The notes: a model not told the origin generated them from the sequence alone. Positions 7,012 to 16,321 are shown, counted from the first letter of the stretch. The stretch is DNA of 64,000 nt from Yanshouia hominis (GCA_014385025.1 JACRTB010000012.1:24551-88550), one strand, 5' to 3'. Program-made: numbers and translations.

Positions 7012-8184
7012 TTAGAGCGCATCAATCGCTTCCTTTAGCCGCTTACAGCCCTCAACTATATTTTCATAGCTGTTTGCGAATGACATGCGAAGGTATCCTT
7101 CCCCGCCAGGGCCAAATACATCCCCGGGAACCAATGCGATTTTTGCCTTCTCCAACAAATAATCTGCAAGAACAGCAGATTTTATCCCAAGTTTCTTGCA
7201 ATTGATAAAGATATAGAACGATCCCTTGGGACTCCGACAGGACAATCCTGAAATTTCATTGATTGACTTTGCGGCATAATCACGCCGGTCTTGATATTCC
7301 CGCACCATTCTCTGAACTTCATCGGCTTCATCACGCAGCGCTGTGATTGCCGCCATTTGTACAAAATTGGGTGCGCAGGTAGTATTATGCTGATGGAACT
7401 TGTTCATCACAGTAATATACTCTTCGGGCGCCGCCACATACCCAAGACGCCAACCATCCATGGCATATGCTTTAGACATACCATTCATCGTAAAGGTGCG
7501 TTCCTTCATGCCAGGCAGCGAGGCGATGCTGATATGCTTCTCTCCGTCATAGATGAGCCGCTCATAAACTTCATCAGATATAACCATTAGATTATGTTCG
7601 ATCGCAATACCGGCAAGTTCTCTGAGCATATTTTCTGTCAATACACCCCCGGTCGGATTATTCGGCGTAACGATCACAATGGCGCGTGTCTTATCTGTCA
7701 GCTTCGCGCGAATCTCTTCGAGGTCAATCTGAAATCCATTTTCTTCTATCAGGTGATAAGATACCGCTTTTGCGCCCAGAAAATTTGGCACATTGATGTA
7801 GTTGATCCACACGGGATCTGGAACTAAAATCTCATCACCTGCGTTCAGCAGAGTAGCCAGCACGGCAAAAACCGCTTCGGACAGGCCAACAGTGACAAGT
7901 ATTTCGGTCGGTTGATATATGATATTGTTTTCCCGTCTGAGTTTGTCGGAAATGGCGCAGCGCAACTCCATAAGGCCAAAGTTCGACGTGTAATGAACCC
8001 TGCCCTCCGCTAACGCCTTGCAAGCCGCCTGTTTGATATAGTCCGGAGTATCGAAGTCCGGACGGCCGATCTCGAAGTGGATAACCTTCTCACCCGCCCG
8101 CTCCATGGCCAATGCCTTTTCATTGACCTTGCGGATTCCCGAAGGCTCCATGCGATTCATTCTTTCCGCAATTCTAACGCTCAT
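7012..8184 (-). CDS. Class I/II PLP-dependent aminotransferase
   Basis: A 390-residue fold-type I aminotransferase of the aspartate/aromatic family, moving an amino group from an amino acid to a keto acid in the cytoplasm. Visible motifs are NNPTG at 175-179, the pyridine-binding Asp of SDEVY (204), the PLP lysine K238 in SKAYAM, RLGY after it, and the carboxylate-binding Arg near the end (LRMSFANS). Start set at the ATG giving MSVRIAERM, with AAAGGGGTG upstream; an in-frame extension of 38 codons is not supported. It lies 114 nt downstream of a RidA gene in the same direction, so the two probably share a transcript. Aminotransferases of this group cannot be given a substrate from sequence alone. 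Confidence 0.88.
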   Translation of the reverse strand: MSVRIAERMNRMEPSGIRKVNEKALAMERAGEKVIHFEIGRPDFDTPDYIKQAACKALAEGRVHYTSNFGLMELRCAISDKLRRENNIIYQPTEILVTVGLSEAVFAVLATLLNAGDEILVPDPVWINYINVPNFLGAKAVSYHLIEENGFQIDLEEIRAKLTDKTRAIVIVTPNNPTGGVLTENMLRELAGIAIEHNLMVISDEVYERLIYDGEKHISIASLPGMKERTFTMNGMSKAYAMDGWRLGYVAAPEEYITVMNKFHQHNTTCAPNFVQMAAITALRDEADEVQRMVREYQDRRDYAAKSINEISGLSCRSPKGSFYIFINCKKLGIKSAVLADYLLEKAKIALVPGDVFGPGGEGYLRMSFANSYENIVEGCKRLKEAIDAL

Positions 8185-8298
8185 AGATACACCCCTTTTA
8201 TAGTTCGGAAAGCTGGACGTCTTGTTCGTCCGGCTTATGGGATTGTCTGTGAAATTGCCCCAGTAGTCACGATCTTTCTGCGGGCCTTTTAGGAACAC

Positions 8299-8727
8299 CT
8301 ACTCCACAGCGCAGATCATCTGAATTTCCACCGGCGCTTCACCGGGCAAAGAACCCAAGCCGAGTGCTGCCCTCGCCGCAAACCCTGCGTCTCCAAGCTC
8401 GGTACAGAGGTATTCCGTCGCAAAGTCCGCCAATTTGGAATGGGCCTGAAAATTTGGAGCCGCATTGACATAGACGTTCAGAAAAAGCACCTGCTTGATC
8501 TTCTCTCTGGGGGCAAGCTGGTTCTGTGCGGCAATCAGCGCATTGCTGGTGGCCTGACAAACCGCATCGCGATAACTTTCCAGCGGCTGTTCGGCGGTCA
8601 CCTTACCAGATAAGATCAAAACGCCGTTCTTGCGCGGCGTCATTCCAGCCGTAAAAATGAGGCTGCCAAAACGGGTTGCAGGTACATATTTGCCTTGCGG
8701 GATGGGAGCGACCTTTTCCATATTCAT
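8299..8727 (-). CDS. RidA-family enamine/imine deaminase (paralogue 1)
   Basis: A 142-residue member of the YjgF/YER057c/UK114 (RidA) family. It has the N-terminal PIPQGKYVPATRFGSLIFTAGMTP, an acidic and hydrophobic middle, and a C-terminal APVEIQMICAVE that supplies the usual trimer-cleft glutamate. The arginine found in canonical RidA (PxR) is replaced in the segment FAARAALGLGSLPGEAP, so this is a divergent subfamily. RidA enzymes hydrolyse reactive enamines such as 2-aminoacrylate left by PLP enzymes, which fits the aminotransferase just downstream. The ATG is preceded by AAGGAGG. The second RidA of the island (20868-21242) is the more canonical one. Confidence 0.82.
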   Translation of the reverse strand: MNMEKVAPIPQGKYVPATRFGSLIFTAGMTPRKNGVLILSGKVTAEQPLESYRDAVCQATSNALIAAQNQLAPREKIKQVLFLNVYVNAAPNFQAHSKLADFATEYLCTELGDAGFAARAALGLGSLPGEAPVEIQMICAVE

Positions 8728-9013
8728 TTTTAATCCTCCTTCGTTGTGTAATGGGCGGAGGTTTCAGCGTGTAAAACTCAGATCAATCGTACATTGCAGC
8801 AACTGTGGATGTCTGAATACCGCCTGTCAAACGCCGTTTTAATAGTTCGAATCCAAGCCCGGTGTTTTTTTGACCGCATCTCCCTATTATGATCGAGACA
8901 CCCATCGTGCCGCCCAAGATTCGACCGCCCGGCAAGAAGCAAGACGGTCGGAATCAGAACGGGGATATTTTGATCCTCTACAGTATAAAATTCATGTGAG
9001 GGGTCCTCAGGTT

Positions 9014-9037
9014 AGGCCCTGCCAATGTGGCAGGCCT
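9014..9037. terminator. Weak hairpin in the 8.7-9.1 kb gap
   Basis: AGGCCCTGCC / GGCAGGCCT stem with one bulge and a 5-nt loop, downstream of the TRAP permease on the minus strand. There is no strong T-run. The rest of 8728-9133 shows no gene; it should carry the promoter of the RidA-aminotransferase unit. Confidence 0.4.
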
Positions 9038-9133
9038 CTTAAAACAGTTTTCTGTCCCAAGATTCCGCCAAAGCTTCGGCCGGATTCAACCACAGCGAAT
9101 AGTTCCATTCACCTGAAAACCTCAAAGGCCTTA

Positions 9134-11116
9134 TTAGCCGGCGTGAACCATCTTTTGGGAATCTCTACGCTGCAGAAGCAGTAAACCGACCACCAGCACA
9201 AGACCAATCAGGTCGGTAAACGTTCCTGGATCGATCATTAGCAGGCCGCCAACAATCAACAATGCGGCGCGCCATACCGGTACCTTCGTGTATACATAAC
9301 GCGATATACCGCAGGAAACGCCAAACAAACCAACAAATGATGTAATGACAATCTGAATAATCTGCACCACCATCGATACGGTGCTGGTGCCTTCATCAAA
9401 AATGAAAAGCATCGCGGGATTGAGTCCGAAAATATAAGGAACGATAAAAGCGGCGATTGCCAAACGGGTTGCATTGATTGCCGTCTTCATCGGACGGGAG
9501 CCTGCAATGGCAGAACCTGCATATGCCGCCAGTGCCACGGGAGGTGTGATATCCGCAACAATGCCGAAATAAAATACAAACATATGCGCCGCAAGCATCG
9601 GAATGCCCATGCGGGTCAGGATCGGGGCGCAGGTTGTCGCCATGATGATGTAGTTTGCCGTCGTCGGGACACCCATGCCCAGCACGATACAGGTGATCAT
9701 GGTCAGGAACATCGCAATAATCAAATGCCCGCCGGAAAGCTTGACGATCTCCGTAATAATGCTTTGACCAAGTCCCGTCATAGTGATCACGCCCGAGATC
9801 AAGCCTGCGACTCCGCAGGCAACCGCGACGGAAAGGCTGGACCTTGCGCCGCCTTCCAGAGCATCCAGAAAAGTGGTAAGGGTCATCCGGCTTTCTTTAC
9901 GAACCATCGAAACAGCAATACAGGCCACCGTAGCGACCATTGCCGAGCGGGACATGGTGCGTCCCTCCAGAATCATCCATACCAAAAGGACCAACGGGAA
10001 AAGCAAATACCAGCTTCTCTTGAACAGGGCGAAGAAGTTGGGAAGCTCTTCGCGAGGAATTCCCCTCAACCCTAAACGCTTGGCCTCCAGATGCACCATG
10101 ATAAAGATGCCGGAGAAATAGAGCGCCGCGGGAAGAATCGCGCGGGCGATAATCGAGCCATAGGGCACGCCGGCCATTTCAGCCATCAGGAAGGCAGCCG
10201 CGCCCATAATGGGAGGCATAATCTGACCGCCGGTAGAAGCGGCCGCCTCCACCGCGCCCGCAAATTCCGGTTGATAGCCGGTTCTTTTCATCAGCGGAAT
10301 CGTCACAGCGCCCGTCGTTACCGTATTCCCTACGGACGAACCGGAAACCATGCCGCACAGAGCGGAAGAAATGACGGCAACCTTCGCTGGGCCGCCGGAG
10401 GAGGAGCCCGCAATTGAGTTTGCCAGCTGGATGAAGAAATCGGAAATGCCCGTTTTCTCCAAAAATGCTCCAAAGATCACGAAAAGAACTACATAAGTGG
10501 AGCACACGCTGATGGGGGTACCAATCAAACCCGTAGTGGTATAAAACAGGTTGTAAATGATCAGGCGAAGCGAATAATCCCCAGAAGCAAACGCATACAG
10601 AATAAAAGCACTCGCAACAACCAGAAGCGGGATGCCTACCGCGCGGCGGCATGCCTCCATCGCAACCAGAATGCCGATGATTCCCAGTACGATCTCGGTC
10701 TGTGAAATCATAATGCCACGGTTGATAATTGCGCGGAAATTGATGACAAAGTACAAATACGACGCCAACGTCGCTAAAATCATCACAATGTCATATAAAG
10801 GGATATGATTTACCCGTTTGCTCCCTTTCTTTGCCGGGAAAACCAGAAATACCAGAACAACCGCAAAGCCGAGGAACAGCGGCCGCCGGATACGCTCCTC
10901 CCACGAAAAGACCAGATTCATCAGGATGCATAGCGTGGTAAAAGCAATCAGAAGGGACCGGACCGCAACCTTGGCCTTTTTGGTATATTTGCGCACATTC
11001 GATTCCCGGTCGTACTTCTCCATGATTTCCTGCAGTTTTTCTGCTGTACTTTCATCCAAAGCGCCAGTCTCGGCAGCTGCTTCTAATGTTTCTTCCTTCT
11101 TATCGATATTACTCAT
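9134..11116 (-). CDS. TAXI-type TRAP transporter fused permease (system 1)
   Basis: A 660-residue integral membrane protein that joins the small (4-helix) and large (12-helix) TRAP permease subunits in one chain, the arrangement typical of TAXI TRAP systems. After a cytoplasmic N-tail with KYTKKAKVAVRS, hydrophobic helices run to the end. The signature segment GGQIMPPIMGAAAFLMAEMAGVPY and the mirrored IVADITPPVALAAYAGSAIAG are the two ion/substrate hairpin loops. It would use a sodium or proton gradient to import an organic acid or amino acid delivered by the binding protein. It is the last gene of murI-like - binding protein - DUF1850 - permease, with a 3-nt gap to DUF1850. Confidence 0.93.
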   Translation of the reverse strand: MSNIDKKEETLEAAAETGALDESTAEKLQEIMEKYDRESNVRKYTKKAKVAVRSLLIAFTTLCILMNLVFSWEERIRRPLFLGFAVVLVFLVFPAKKGSKRVNHIPLYDIVMILATLASYLYFVINFRAIINRGIMISQTEIVLGIIGILVAMEACRRAVGIPLLVVASAFILYAFASGDYSLRLIIYNLFYTTTGLIGTPISVCSTYVVLFVIFGAFLEKTGISDFFIQLANSIAGSSSGGPAKVAVISSALCGMVSGSSVGNTVTTGAVTIPLMKRTGYQPEFAGAVEAAASTGGQIMPPIMGAAAFLMAEMAGVPYGSIIARAILPAALYFSGIFIMVHLEAKRLGLRGIPREELPNFFALFKRSWYLLFPLVLLVWMILEGRTMSRSAMVATVACIAVSMVRKESRMTLTTFLDALEGGARSSLSVAVACGVAGLISGVITMTGLGQSIITEIVKLSGGHLIIAMFLTMITCIVLGMGVPTTANYIIMATTCAPILTRMGIPMLAAHMFVFYFGIVADITPPVALAAYAGSAIAGSRPMKTAINATRLAIAAFIVPYIFGLNPAMLFIFDEGTSTVSMVVQIIQIVITSFVGLFGVSCGISRYVYTKVPVWRAALLIVGGLLMIDPGTFTDLIGLVLVVGLLLLQRRDSQKMVHAG

Positions 11117-11119
11117 TGT

Positions 11120-11653
11120 TTATCTCCTGTTCAAGCCTATCTTTTGTTCTACGGTAAAAGATACCTTGCTGCTTTTTCCGCAAAGATTTCTCAAGCTGAT
11201 CTCCTCGCCGTTGATGCGCAAAATATGATCCGAAATCGTCCCCACAAAATAGATTAGCTCAGGAATTTCATAATTTATATTGCTGATAAGCATGCCTCCG
11301 TCGTTGGTATACGACAACATCTGTTCTCTTGAAATCTCTGTCGCTACGCCGGCCCCAAAGCTATAGTAAAGGCAGTAATCCAAAACGATTCTGTCGCGGC
11401 ATAAAATGTAGCCTTCCGTCACTGGAGTCTTGTTAATGGAATGAACAAAGGCAATGCTGCATTTGTCCCCCTCTGTATACCTATATTGCGCATAGACTTC
11501 TCCGGTTTCCACATTACGCAGCGTAAAAAAGCAGCTTGGCTCTAGATTCAACTTGAAGAAAAGCGCAGTGAAACAAAGTAACACTGCGCTTACAAAAACC
11601 GCAATCAAAAAATATTTTTTATTCTCGCGTCCCCAGGATATTTTTTGATACAT
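11120..11653 (-). CDS. DUF1850 protein, TAXI-TRAP companion
   Basis: A 177-residue protein with one N-terminal membrane helix (about 13-33), then an extracytoplasmic domain containing FVHSINKTPVTEGY, the motif that marks DUF1850. Members nearly always sit next to TAXI TRAP genes, but their function is not known; an accessory role in transport is assumed. Its ATG starts one base after the stop of the binding-protein gene and it ends 3 nt before the permease, so the three are translationally linked. The second TAXI system in this window has no DUF1850 partner. Confidence 0.82.
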   Translation of the reverse strand: MYQKISWGRENKKYFLIAVFVSAVLLCFTALFFKLNLEPSCFFTLRNVETGEVYAQYRYTEGDKCSIAFVHSINKTPVTEGYILCRDRIVLDYCLYYSFGAGVATEISREQMLSYTNDGGMLISNINYEIPELIYFVGTISDHILRINGEEISLRNLCGKSSKVSFTVEQKIGLNRR

Positions 11654-11654
11654 C

Positions 11655-12677
11655 TTACATCAGGCCGATTTCTTTATAATACTTTACTGCGCCGGGATGG
11701 AACCCAATCGGTGCGCCTTCGAGCGCATATTCGGGGTCCAGCAGCTCGCCCTTGGCGTGACCGGCGGCGATGTCGGACTTATACTCGAACAGAGCCTTGG
11801 TAATTTCGTAAACGACATCTTCGGAGACATCATTGTTTACGACCAGACACGCCTTCACCGTAACGGTGTTGCAATCTTCGGTGATGCAGCTGTAATCCCC
11901 TGCTTTGATGACTTCACGACTGTAGAAGGGATATTTCTCCATCAGGATTTTGGCATGCTCATCATCAATTTCAAGCAGCTTGTAATCATAAGTAGTGGCA
12001 AGCTCAGTCATCGCAGTGGTGGGAACGCCGGTGGTGGCAAGGAAAGCATCAATCTTGCCGTCCTTCATGGCTTCCGCAGAGTCCGCATAGCTCAGATTCA
12101 TAATATTGCAGTCTTCAAAGCCGAAGCCATATGCGTCGAACACCTGAACCGCATTGTAGGAGGGGCCGGAACCGGCGTCACTGACTGAGATGTTTTTGCC
12201 GATCAAATCATCCCATGTCTTGATCTTGTCAGGATTGACGATCATGTGAACCACTTCCGGATACAGTGTGGCAATCATCGAAACATTCTGAATTGGGGTT
12301 TCGCCCTCAAACATATCCGTGCCGTTATAACCGTAACTCAGGACATCATTCTGCGTCAAAATGATATTGGAGTCGCCGATCTGAATCAGCTGCATATTGG
12401 CCTTGGAAGCGCCGGTGGAGGTTACCTTCATCGAGACAACATCGCCAATTTTCTCATTCAGGACCTGCGCGATCACGCCGCCGTAAGCATAGTAAGTACC
12501 GGAGGTACCGCCGGTGGCAAGGTTCATTTTCAGCGGCTCACCGCTGGGAGCTGCGGGAGCGGCGGCAGAACCGGAAGCGGACACTGCGCCGCCAGAGGAG
12601 CTTGCTGTGCCTCCGCAGGCGGTAATGACCATGGCCAGTGCCATCAGGGCTGCAATGACAGAAAACTTTTTCATCAT
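11655..12677 (-). CDS. TAXI-family TRAP solute-binding lipoprotein (system 1)
   Basis: A 340-residue lipoprotein. The signal peptide ends in the lipobox ITAC with C21, followed by a Ser/Ala-rich linker. The mature part has the TAXI signature near its start (KMNLATGGTSGTYYAYGGVIAQVLNEK). DSAEAMKDGKIDAFLATTGVPT and a C-terminal HPGAVKYYKEIGL follow, both normal for the family. It captures the substrate outside the membrane and hands it to the fused permease two genes downstream. Known TAXI proteins bind dicarboxylates or amino acids such as glutamate; the racemase just upstream makes an amino acid plausible here. Confidence 0.93.
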   Translation of the reverse strand: MMKKFSVIAALMALAMVITACGGTASSSGGAVSASGSAAAPAAPSGEPLKMNLATGGTSGTYYAYGGVIAQVLNEKIGDVVSMKVTSTGASKANMQLIQIGDSNIILTQNDVLSYGYNGTDMFEGETPIQNVSMIATLYPEVVHMIVNPDKIKTWDDLIGKNISVSDAGSGPSYNAVQVFDAYGFGFEDCNIMNLSYADSAEAMKDGKIDAFLATTGVPTTAMTELATTYDYKLLEIDDEHAKILMEKYPFYSREVIKAGDYSCITEDCNTVTVKACLVVNNDVSEDVVYEITKALFEYKSDIAAGHAKGELLDPEYALEGAPIGFHPGAVKYYKEIGLM

Positions 12678-12714
12678 TCCTACACTTCCTTACTTTACTA
12701 AAATTTTGACTGGA

Positions 12715-13593
12715 TCAGCTGTTCAGCGGTTGAGGTGCCGGTACATGCTCTATGCTTAATGGGGTTTTCAGCCCAACGCGCTCAGCAACGCTGCGATAGC
12801 TTTCGCAGTTGCCCGTTGTATAGATTCGGAATGTGCCTGCTCCGCCAGTGTTCAGAGCGTGCTCTCTTTCCAGATATTCCTTGACCTGTCTCGCCTGCGT
12901 CGCCGCAGGATTGATCAGATGAATAAGCTGCGGATAAAGCCGCTCGATGTTTTCCTGCACCAGCGGGAAGTGGGTGCAACCAAACACCAGAGAATCCAGC
13001 GCCGGATACTGTTCCAGCAGGCCGCCCAGCGTCTTGTTCAGCTCGGCATCGATACGGCCGCAGTCGAAATCTCCATCCTCAATCAGTCGTGCCAGCATAG
13101 GGCATCCCTGTGCATAAACTTTCATTTGTGGCTTTCTCTGGTGAATCAGATGGGCGTAGCACTCTGTTTTGGCGGTAAACACAGTGGAAAGAACCCCTAT
13201 CTGCTGTAAATCCATTCTGACCGCATCATCGCTGCCTGCCTGGACAATGCTAAAAATCTTAAAATCATAGTCAGGCTGATAATGGTCGATCATGGTGGAA
13301 ATCGTATTGCAGGCAACCGCTACGGTCTTTACCTTTTTTTCTTTCAGAAAGTTCAAGCACTGCTTGGTCAGATGTACGATATCCTCTCCGGAACGATTTC
13401 CGTATGGATTGTTCTTTCCATCACCGAGATAGATGACATCCTCCTCCGGAAGAATTTTTTGCAGTTCCTTTACCACGGTAAAGCCACCGAGACCGCCGTC
13501 CATTACTCCGATAGGCGCTTTCGCATCTATTACGACCCTCTCCTTTCGAAATATCCTTATTATTTCCTGCGGATTCATTGCTGCGGCATTCAA
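12715..13593 (-). CDS. Aspartate/glutamate racemase family enzyme (MurI-like, divergent)
   Basis: A 292-residue cofactor-independent racemase. The two catalytic cysteines are C95 in VACNTIS and C206 in FGCTHFP, with H208 next to it; D32 lies in PIGVMDGGLGG. It departs from housekeeping MurI at usual motifs: DGGLGG instead of DSGVGG, and GDGKNNPYG instead of GDTARVPYG. That suggests a different substrate or a catabolic role. The start is probably TTG 13593 with AAGGGGGTG upstream; earlier in-frame codons lack a site. It is first in an operon with TAXI system 1 and divergent from a LysR gene. It may racemise the imported amino acid. A peptidoglycan MurI role is less likely here but not excluded. 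Confidence 0.82.
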   Translation of the reverse strand: MNAAAMNPQEIIRIFRKERVVIDAKAPIGVMDGGLGGFTVVKELQKILPEEDVIYLGDGKNNPYGNRSGEDIVHLTKQCLNFLKEKKVKTVAVACNTISTMIDHYQPDYDFKIFSIVQAGSDDAVRMDLQQIGVLSTVFTAKTECYAHLIHQRKPQMKVYAQGCPMLARLIEDGDFDCGRIDAELNKTLGGLLEQYPALDSLVFGCTHFPLVQENIERLYPQLIHLINPAATQARQVKEYLEREHALNTGGAGTFRIYTTGNCESYRSVAERVGLKTPLSIEHVPAPQPLNS

Positions 13594-13759
13594 AGTCACC
13601 CCCTTCCCTTCTCGGTTCAGCAATGGGCGAATTTGGAGCAGCAAGTTGAAAGGGAGGATTCCAGATCACTGCTGCTCATAAAGATTCAACAGGATTCACC
13701 CTAAATCCGCTAGAAATCTGAAAAAATAAATAAAAATATTTTCAAAAACGATTTATTAT

Positions 13760-13789
13760 TTGCAATTATTAACTAATGTATATTATAAT
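13760..13789 (+). promoter_or_regulatory. Promoter of the LysR gene
   Basis: TTGCAA and TATAAT separated by 18 nt, about 75 nt before the LysR start, in a very A+T-rich 270-bp divergent region shared with the racemase-TRAP operon. Confidence 0.6.
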
Positions 13790-13863
13790 AAGAATATCCC
13801 CATATTGTAAAATTCGAAATACATGATCAAACCTATAAGCATTTAGATATAAGAGGTTTCACG

Positions 13864-14805
13864 ATGCTGAATTATAAGGATTACGTTTATGCCGTTTACC
13901 GGGAAGGCAGCTTTTCGAAAGCAGCAAAAAGTCTGTATGTTTCCCAGCCATGGTTGAGCACGACCATTAAAAAGGCCGAGCAGGAATTTGGAATCAGTAT
14001 CTTTAACCGCAGCACCACTCCGATTTCGCTGACCGAATCAGGAAAGTACTATATTGCGCAGATCGAAAAAATCCTGCAGATTGAGCATGAAATGCAGGAG
14101 TATTTTTCAGTTTCGGACAAGGTTGGCCGCGGACATCTTTCCATAGGAAGCTCGACATTTTTTTGCGTGCACGTGCTTCCCTCGCTGTTGAGCAGATTCC
14201 GCCAGCGTTTTCCCCAGATTTCTTTAAGTCTTCTTGAAAACTCGCCCGAATATCTTGTGAAAAAACTTTTAAACCGGGATATTGATATGATGATCGAAGC
14301 GGAGGCACTCAAGCATAAAGAATATGTCTCCCTGCCTCTTTTTACTGAGGAGATTATGCTTGCGGTCCCGGCATGTAATCCGATCAATGAAGAACTGGCT
14401 GAATATGCTTACACCTTCTCTGAGCTGTCGGCGCAGGAAAAAAATGAATACAGTAAGCCCGCCGTATCCATCGGGAAGTTCGCCAATGAACCCTTTTTGT
14501 TTCTGCAGCAGGAAAACGACATCTATGTGCGCGGGATGCAGATCTGTAAAAACGCAGGCTTTACTCCCAACGTCCGTCTGTATCTCAATCAGATGGTTTC
14601 CTCCTATTACCTGGCCTGCGACGGATATGGGATTGCTTTTATTCGTTCGATTATTCCCAAATATGTGGCATATTCAGATCAGATTCTCTTTTATCGGCTG
14701 ACGGATTCCCTGGTAAAACGAAATATCTATCTCTCCTACTGTGAGAGCAATGTATCCCCGCTTCAGCAGCTGCTGATTGACTTCATCGCGGCTCAAATGA
14801 CATGA
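13864..14805 (+). CDS. LysR-type transcriptional regulator
   Basis: A 313-residue LysR regulator. The winged helix-turn-helix covers about 1-60 (YKDYVYAVYREGSFSKAAKSLYVSQPWLSTTIKKAEQEFGISIFNRS), followed by a linker helix and a periplasmic-binding-like effector domain from about 90 to 300. It is divergently transcribed from the racemase-TAXI operon, the usual layout when a LysR protein controls its neighbour in response to the substrate. It is the only plus-strand gene between 7 and 26 kb. Confidence 0.92.
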   Translation: MLNYKDYVYAVYREGSFSKAAKSLYVSQPWLSTTIKKAEQEFGISIFNRSTTPISLTESGKYYIAQIEKILQIEHEMQEYFSVSDKVGRGHLSIGSSTFFCVHVLPSLLSRFRQRFPQISLSLLENSPEYLVKKLLNRDIDMMIEAEALKHKEYVSLPLFTEEIMLAVPACNPINEELAEYAYTFSELSAQEKNEYSKPAVSIGKFANEPFLFLQQENDIYVRGMQICKNAGFTPNVRLYLNQMVSSYYLACDGYGIAFIRSIIPKYVAYSDQILFYRLTDSLVKRNIYLSYCESNVSPLQQLLIDFIAAQMT

Positions 14806-14813
14806 TTGCTTCC

Positions 14814-14840
14814 AATATGCGCGGGTTTCGCGCGCATATT
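14814..14840 (+). terminator. Terminator of the LysR gene
   Basis: AATATGCGCG / CGCGCATATT stem with a 7-nt loop, 8 nt after the LysR stop. The tail is only moderately T-rich. Confidence 0.55.
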
Positions 14841-15034
14841 ATTGGCCATATGCGTAATGATATCCATATCTCTCATTTGGAATGTGATCTACTCTGTATG
14901 CCGTTCACTGTAACACAGCCCTCCGCTTTAGATACGGTTGACCAACTCACAGTAATTTCAGCAAACGGAGCTTCTTAATTTAAAGATTTTCAATTTTTAC
15001 CGCCTTGAACAGCGATTCCCATATCAAAACAAAC

Positions 15035-15079
15035 AACAGAAGCATGAGCAGTTCTTTCGGAGCCGCTCATGCTTCTGTT
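15035..15079 (-). terminator. Terminator of the M24 gene
   Basis: Perfect 15-bp stem (AACAGAAGCATGAGC and its complement) with a 15-nt loop. On the minus strand it is followed by GTTTGTTTTG, about 60 nt after the M24 stop codon. It and the LysR terminator face each other in the gap 14806-15136, which holds nothing else. Confidence 0.75.
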
Positions 15080-15136
15080 TCCTATTTTATGCTGCCAATG
15101 TATCCGGTGGCCACTTCTATGAGAAAATGGGAACTA

Positions 15137-16321
15137 TTATTTCCAAAACAATTCTTTGTTCGCATGAGTAAACAGTTCAAAGCTATTTTCGGTAATAAGC
15201 AGGGTATCTTCAACGTTGTAGCTGCCCAGCTTGGAGCTGTAGTAAGGCGCCTCGATACAGAAGATCATGCCCGGCTCAAAAGTCCCAGGATTGGAATTGG
15301 AAATAAAGGGATAATCTTCGCCTCTAAGGGGACTCAGCGAGTGACCAAAGTGTCCACGTTTGAACGCGGGGATTTTCTTCTGCACCAAAGCCATCATGGC
15401 GTTGAATACATCCGCACACTTTACACCCGGGCCGATCATGGAAAGCCCCAGTGCATATGCATCATACATCAGGTCATAGATTTCCCTGCACTCAGGATCA
15501 AGTTTATTTCCAACGACGAATGTTCTTCCCAAGTCTGCAATATAGCCCTTTCTCATGACACCTCCGTCAAGCCTGACAATATCGCCATTCCTAAGGGGAT
15601 GAGATCTTGGAATATAGGCAGTCGAATAATACTCACTGTAGGTATGTGCCTGACGGATTCCATGAACTTCTTTGGACTGCATATATCCATACATAGAAAA
15701 GTACTGCATAATGTCCTCTTCCGTCATACCAACATCAATGGCCGCCGCCGTCATCATCATCTGACGTTCAGACATGATCGAGTTTTCGCGAATTACTTCG
15801 ATTTCCCATGGAGTTTTAAACTTTCGTGCCTCAATCAGAAGGCTGTTGCAGTCAACAAGACTTTCCCTGCCGTATACGCCGGCCAAATACTCAAATTTGG
15901 AATAAGAAAGCGTGGCATTTTCGATGCCAAGCTTCTTAATTGGATGTCCAAAGCCGCTCAGCACCTCAACAGCCAGCTTCATGACCTTGTTCGGATCTGG
16001 TTGGGTCGGTTTTTGACCTTCATCTGGGAAATCAGCAATATAAAGCCAGATCGGATAAGTGACCACATTCACGTCAGGGCATTCGAGCGCCACAGATTGT
16101 GACTCGAATTGGCTGCAAATAACAGTACACTTCCCATCTTTTGGTACGACCACAAGCGTATTGCCAACCTGACCGTTATTATACACGCTTCTGCTGGCAA
16201 AGCCCGAAGCAAAAAACATGGACTCTGCGGAAGAAAGCAAAAGGGCATCAAATCCATCTATGTCCATCTGCTTTTGCAGCTTCAGCTGGAAATCAATCTG
16301 GTTTCTGGTCAATGCCATCAT
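15137..16321 (-). CDS. M24 (Xaa-Pro aminopeptidase/creatinase fold) metalloenzyme
   Basis: A 394-residue protein with an N-terminal creatinase-type domain (about 1-150) and a C-terminal pita-bread domain. Metal ligands are visible: Asp in RLDGGV, Asp 11 residues later in ADLGRTF, His in FGHSLS, Glu in IEAPYY and Glu in VEDTL. The set matches dinuclear M24B enzymes, which remove residues before proline or hydrolyse small amidino/amide compounds. With a TRAP/amino-acid context a small-molecule hydrolase is as likely as a peptidase. It is last in GntR - CoA-disulfide reductase - DUF1847 - M24, 77 nt after DUF1847. Confidence 0.85.
   Translation of the reverse strand: MMALTRNQIDFQLKLQKQMDIDGFDALLLSSAESMFFASGFASRSVYNNGQVGNTLVVVPKDGKCTVICSQFESQSVALECPDVNVVTYPIWLYIADFPDEGQKPTQPDPNKVMKLAVEVLSGFGHPIKKLGIENATLSYSKFEYLAGVYGRESLVDCNSLLIEARKFKTPWEIEVIRENSIMSERQMMMTAAAIDVGMTEEDIMQYFSMYGYMQSKEVHGIRQAHTYSEYYSTAYIPRSHPLRNGDIVRLDGGVMRKGYIADLGRTFVVGNKLDPECREIYDLMYDAYALGLSMIGPGVKCADVFNAMMALVQKKIPAFKRGHFGHSLSPLRGEDYPFISNSNPGTFEPGMIFCIEAPYYSSKLGSYNVEDTLLITENSFELFTHANKELFWK

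Noticed and set aside
6733..7038. 101-codon plus-strand frame before the aminotransferase
   Set aside because: No ribosome site, no recognisable domain, overlaps the 3' end of the aminotransferase gene.
15137..16321. M24 protein as a DMSP lyase (DddP)
   Set aside because: Its metal-ligand spacing matches ordinary M24B enzymes (two aspartates 11 apart); nothing points to the extra DddP aspartate.
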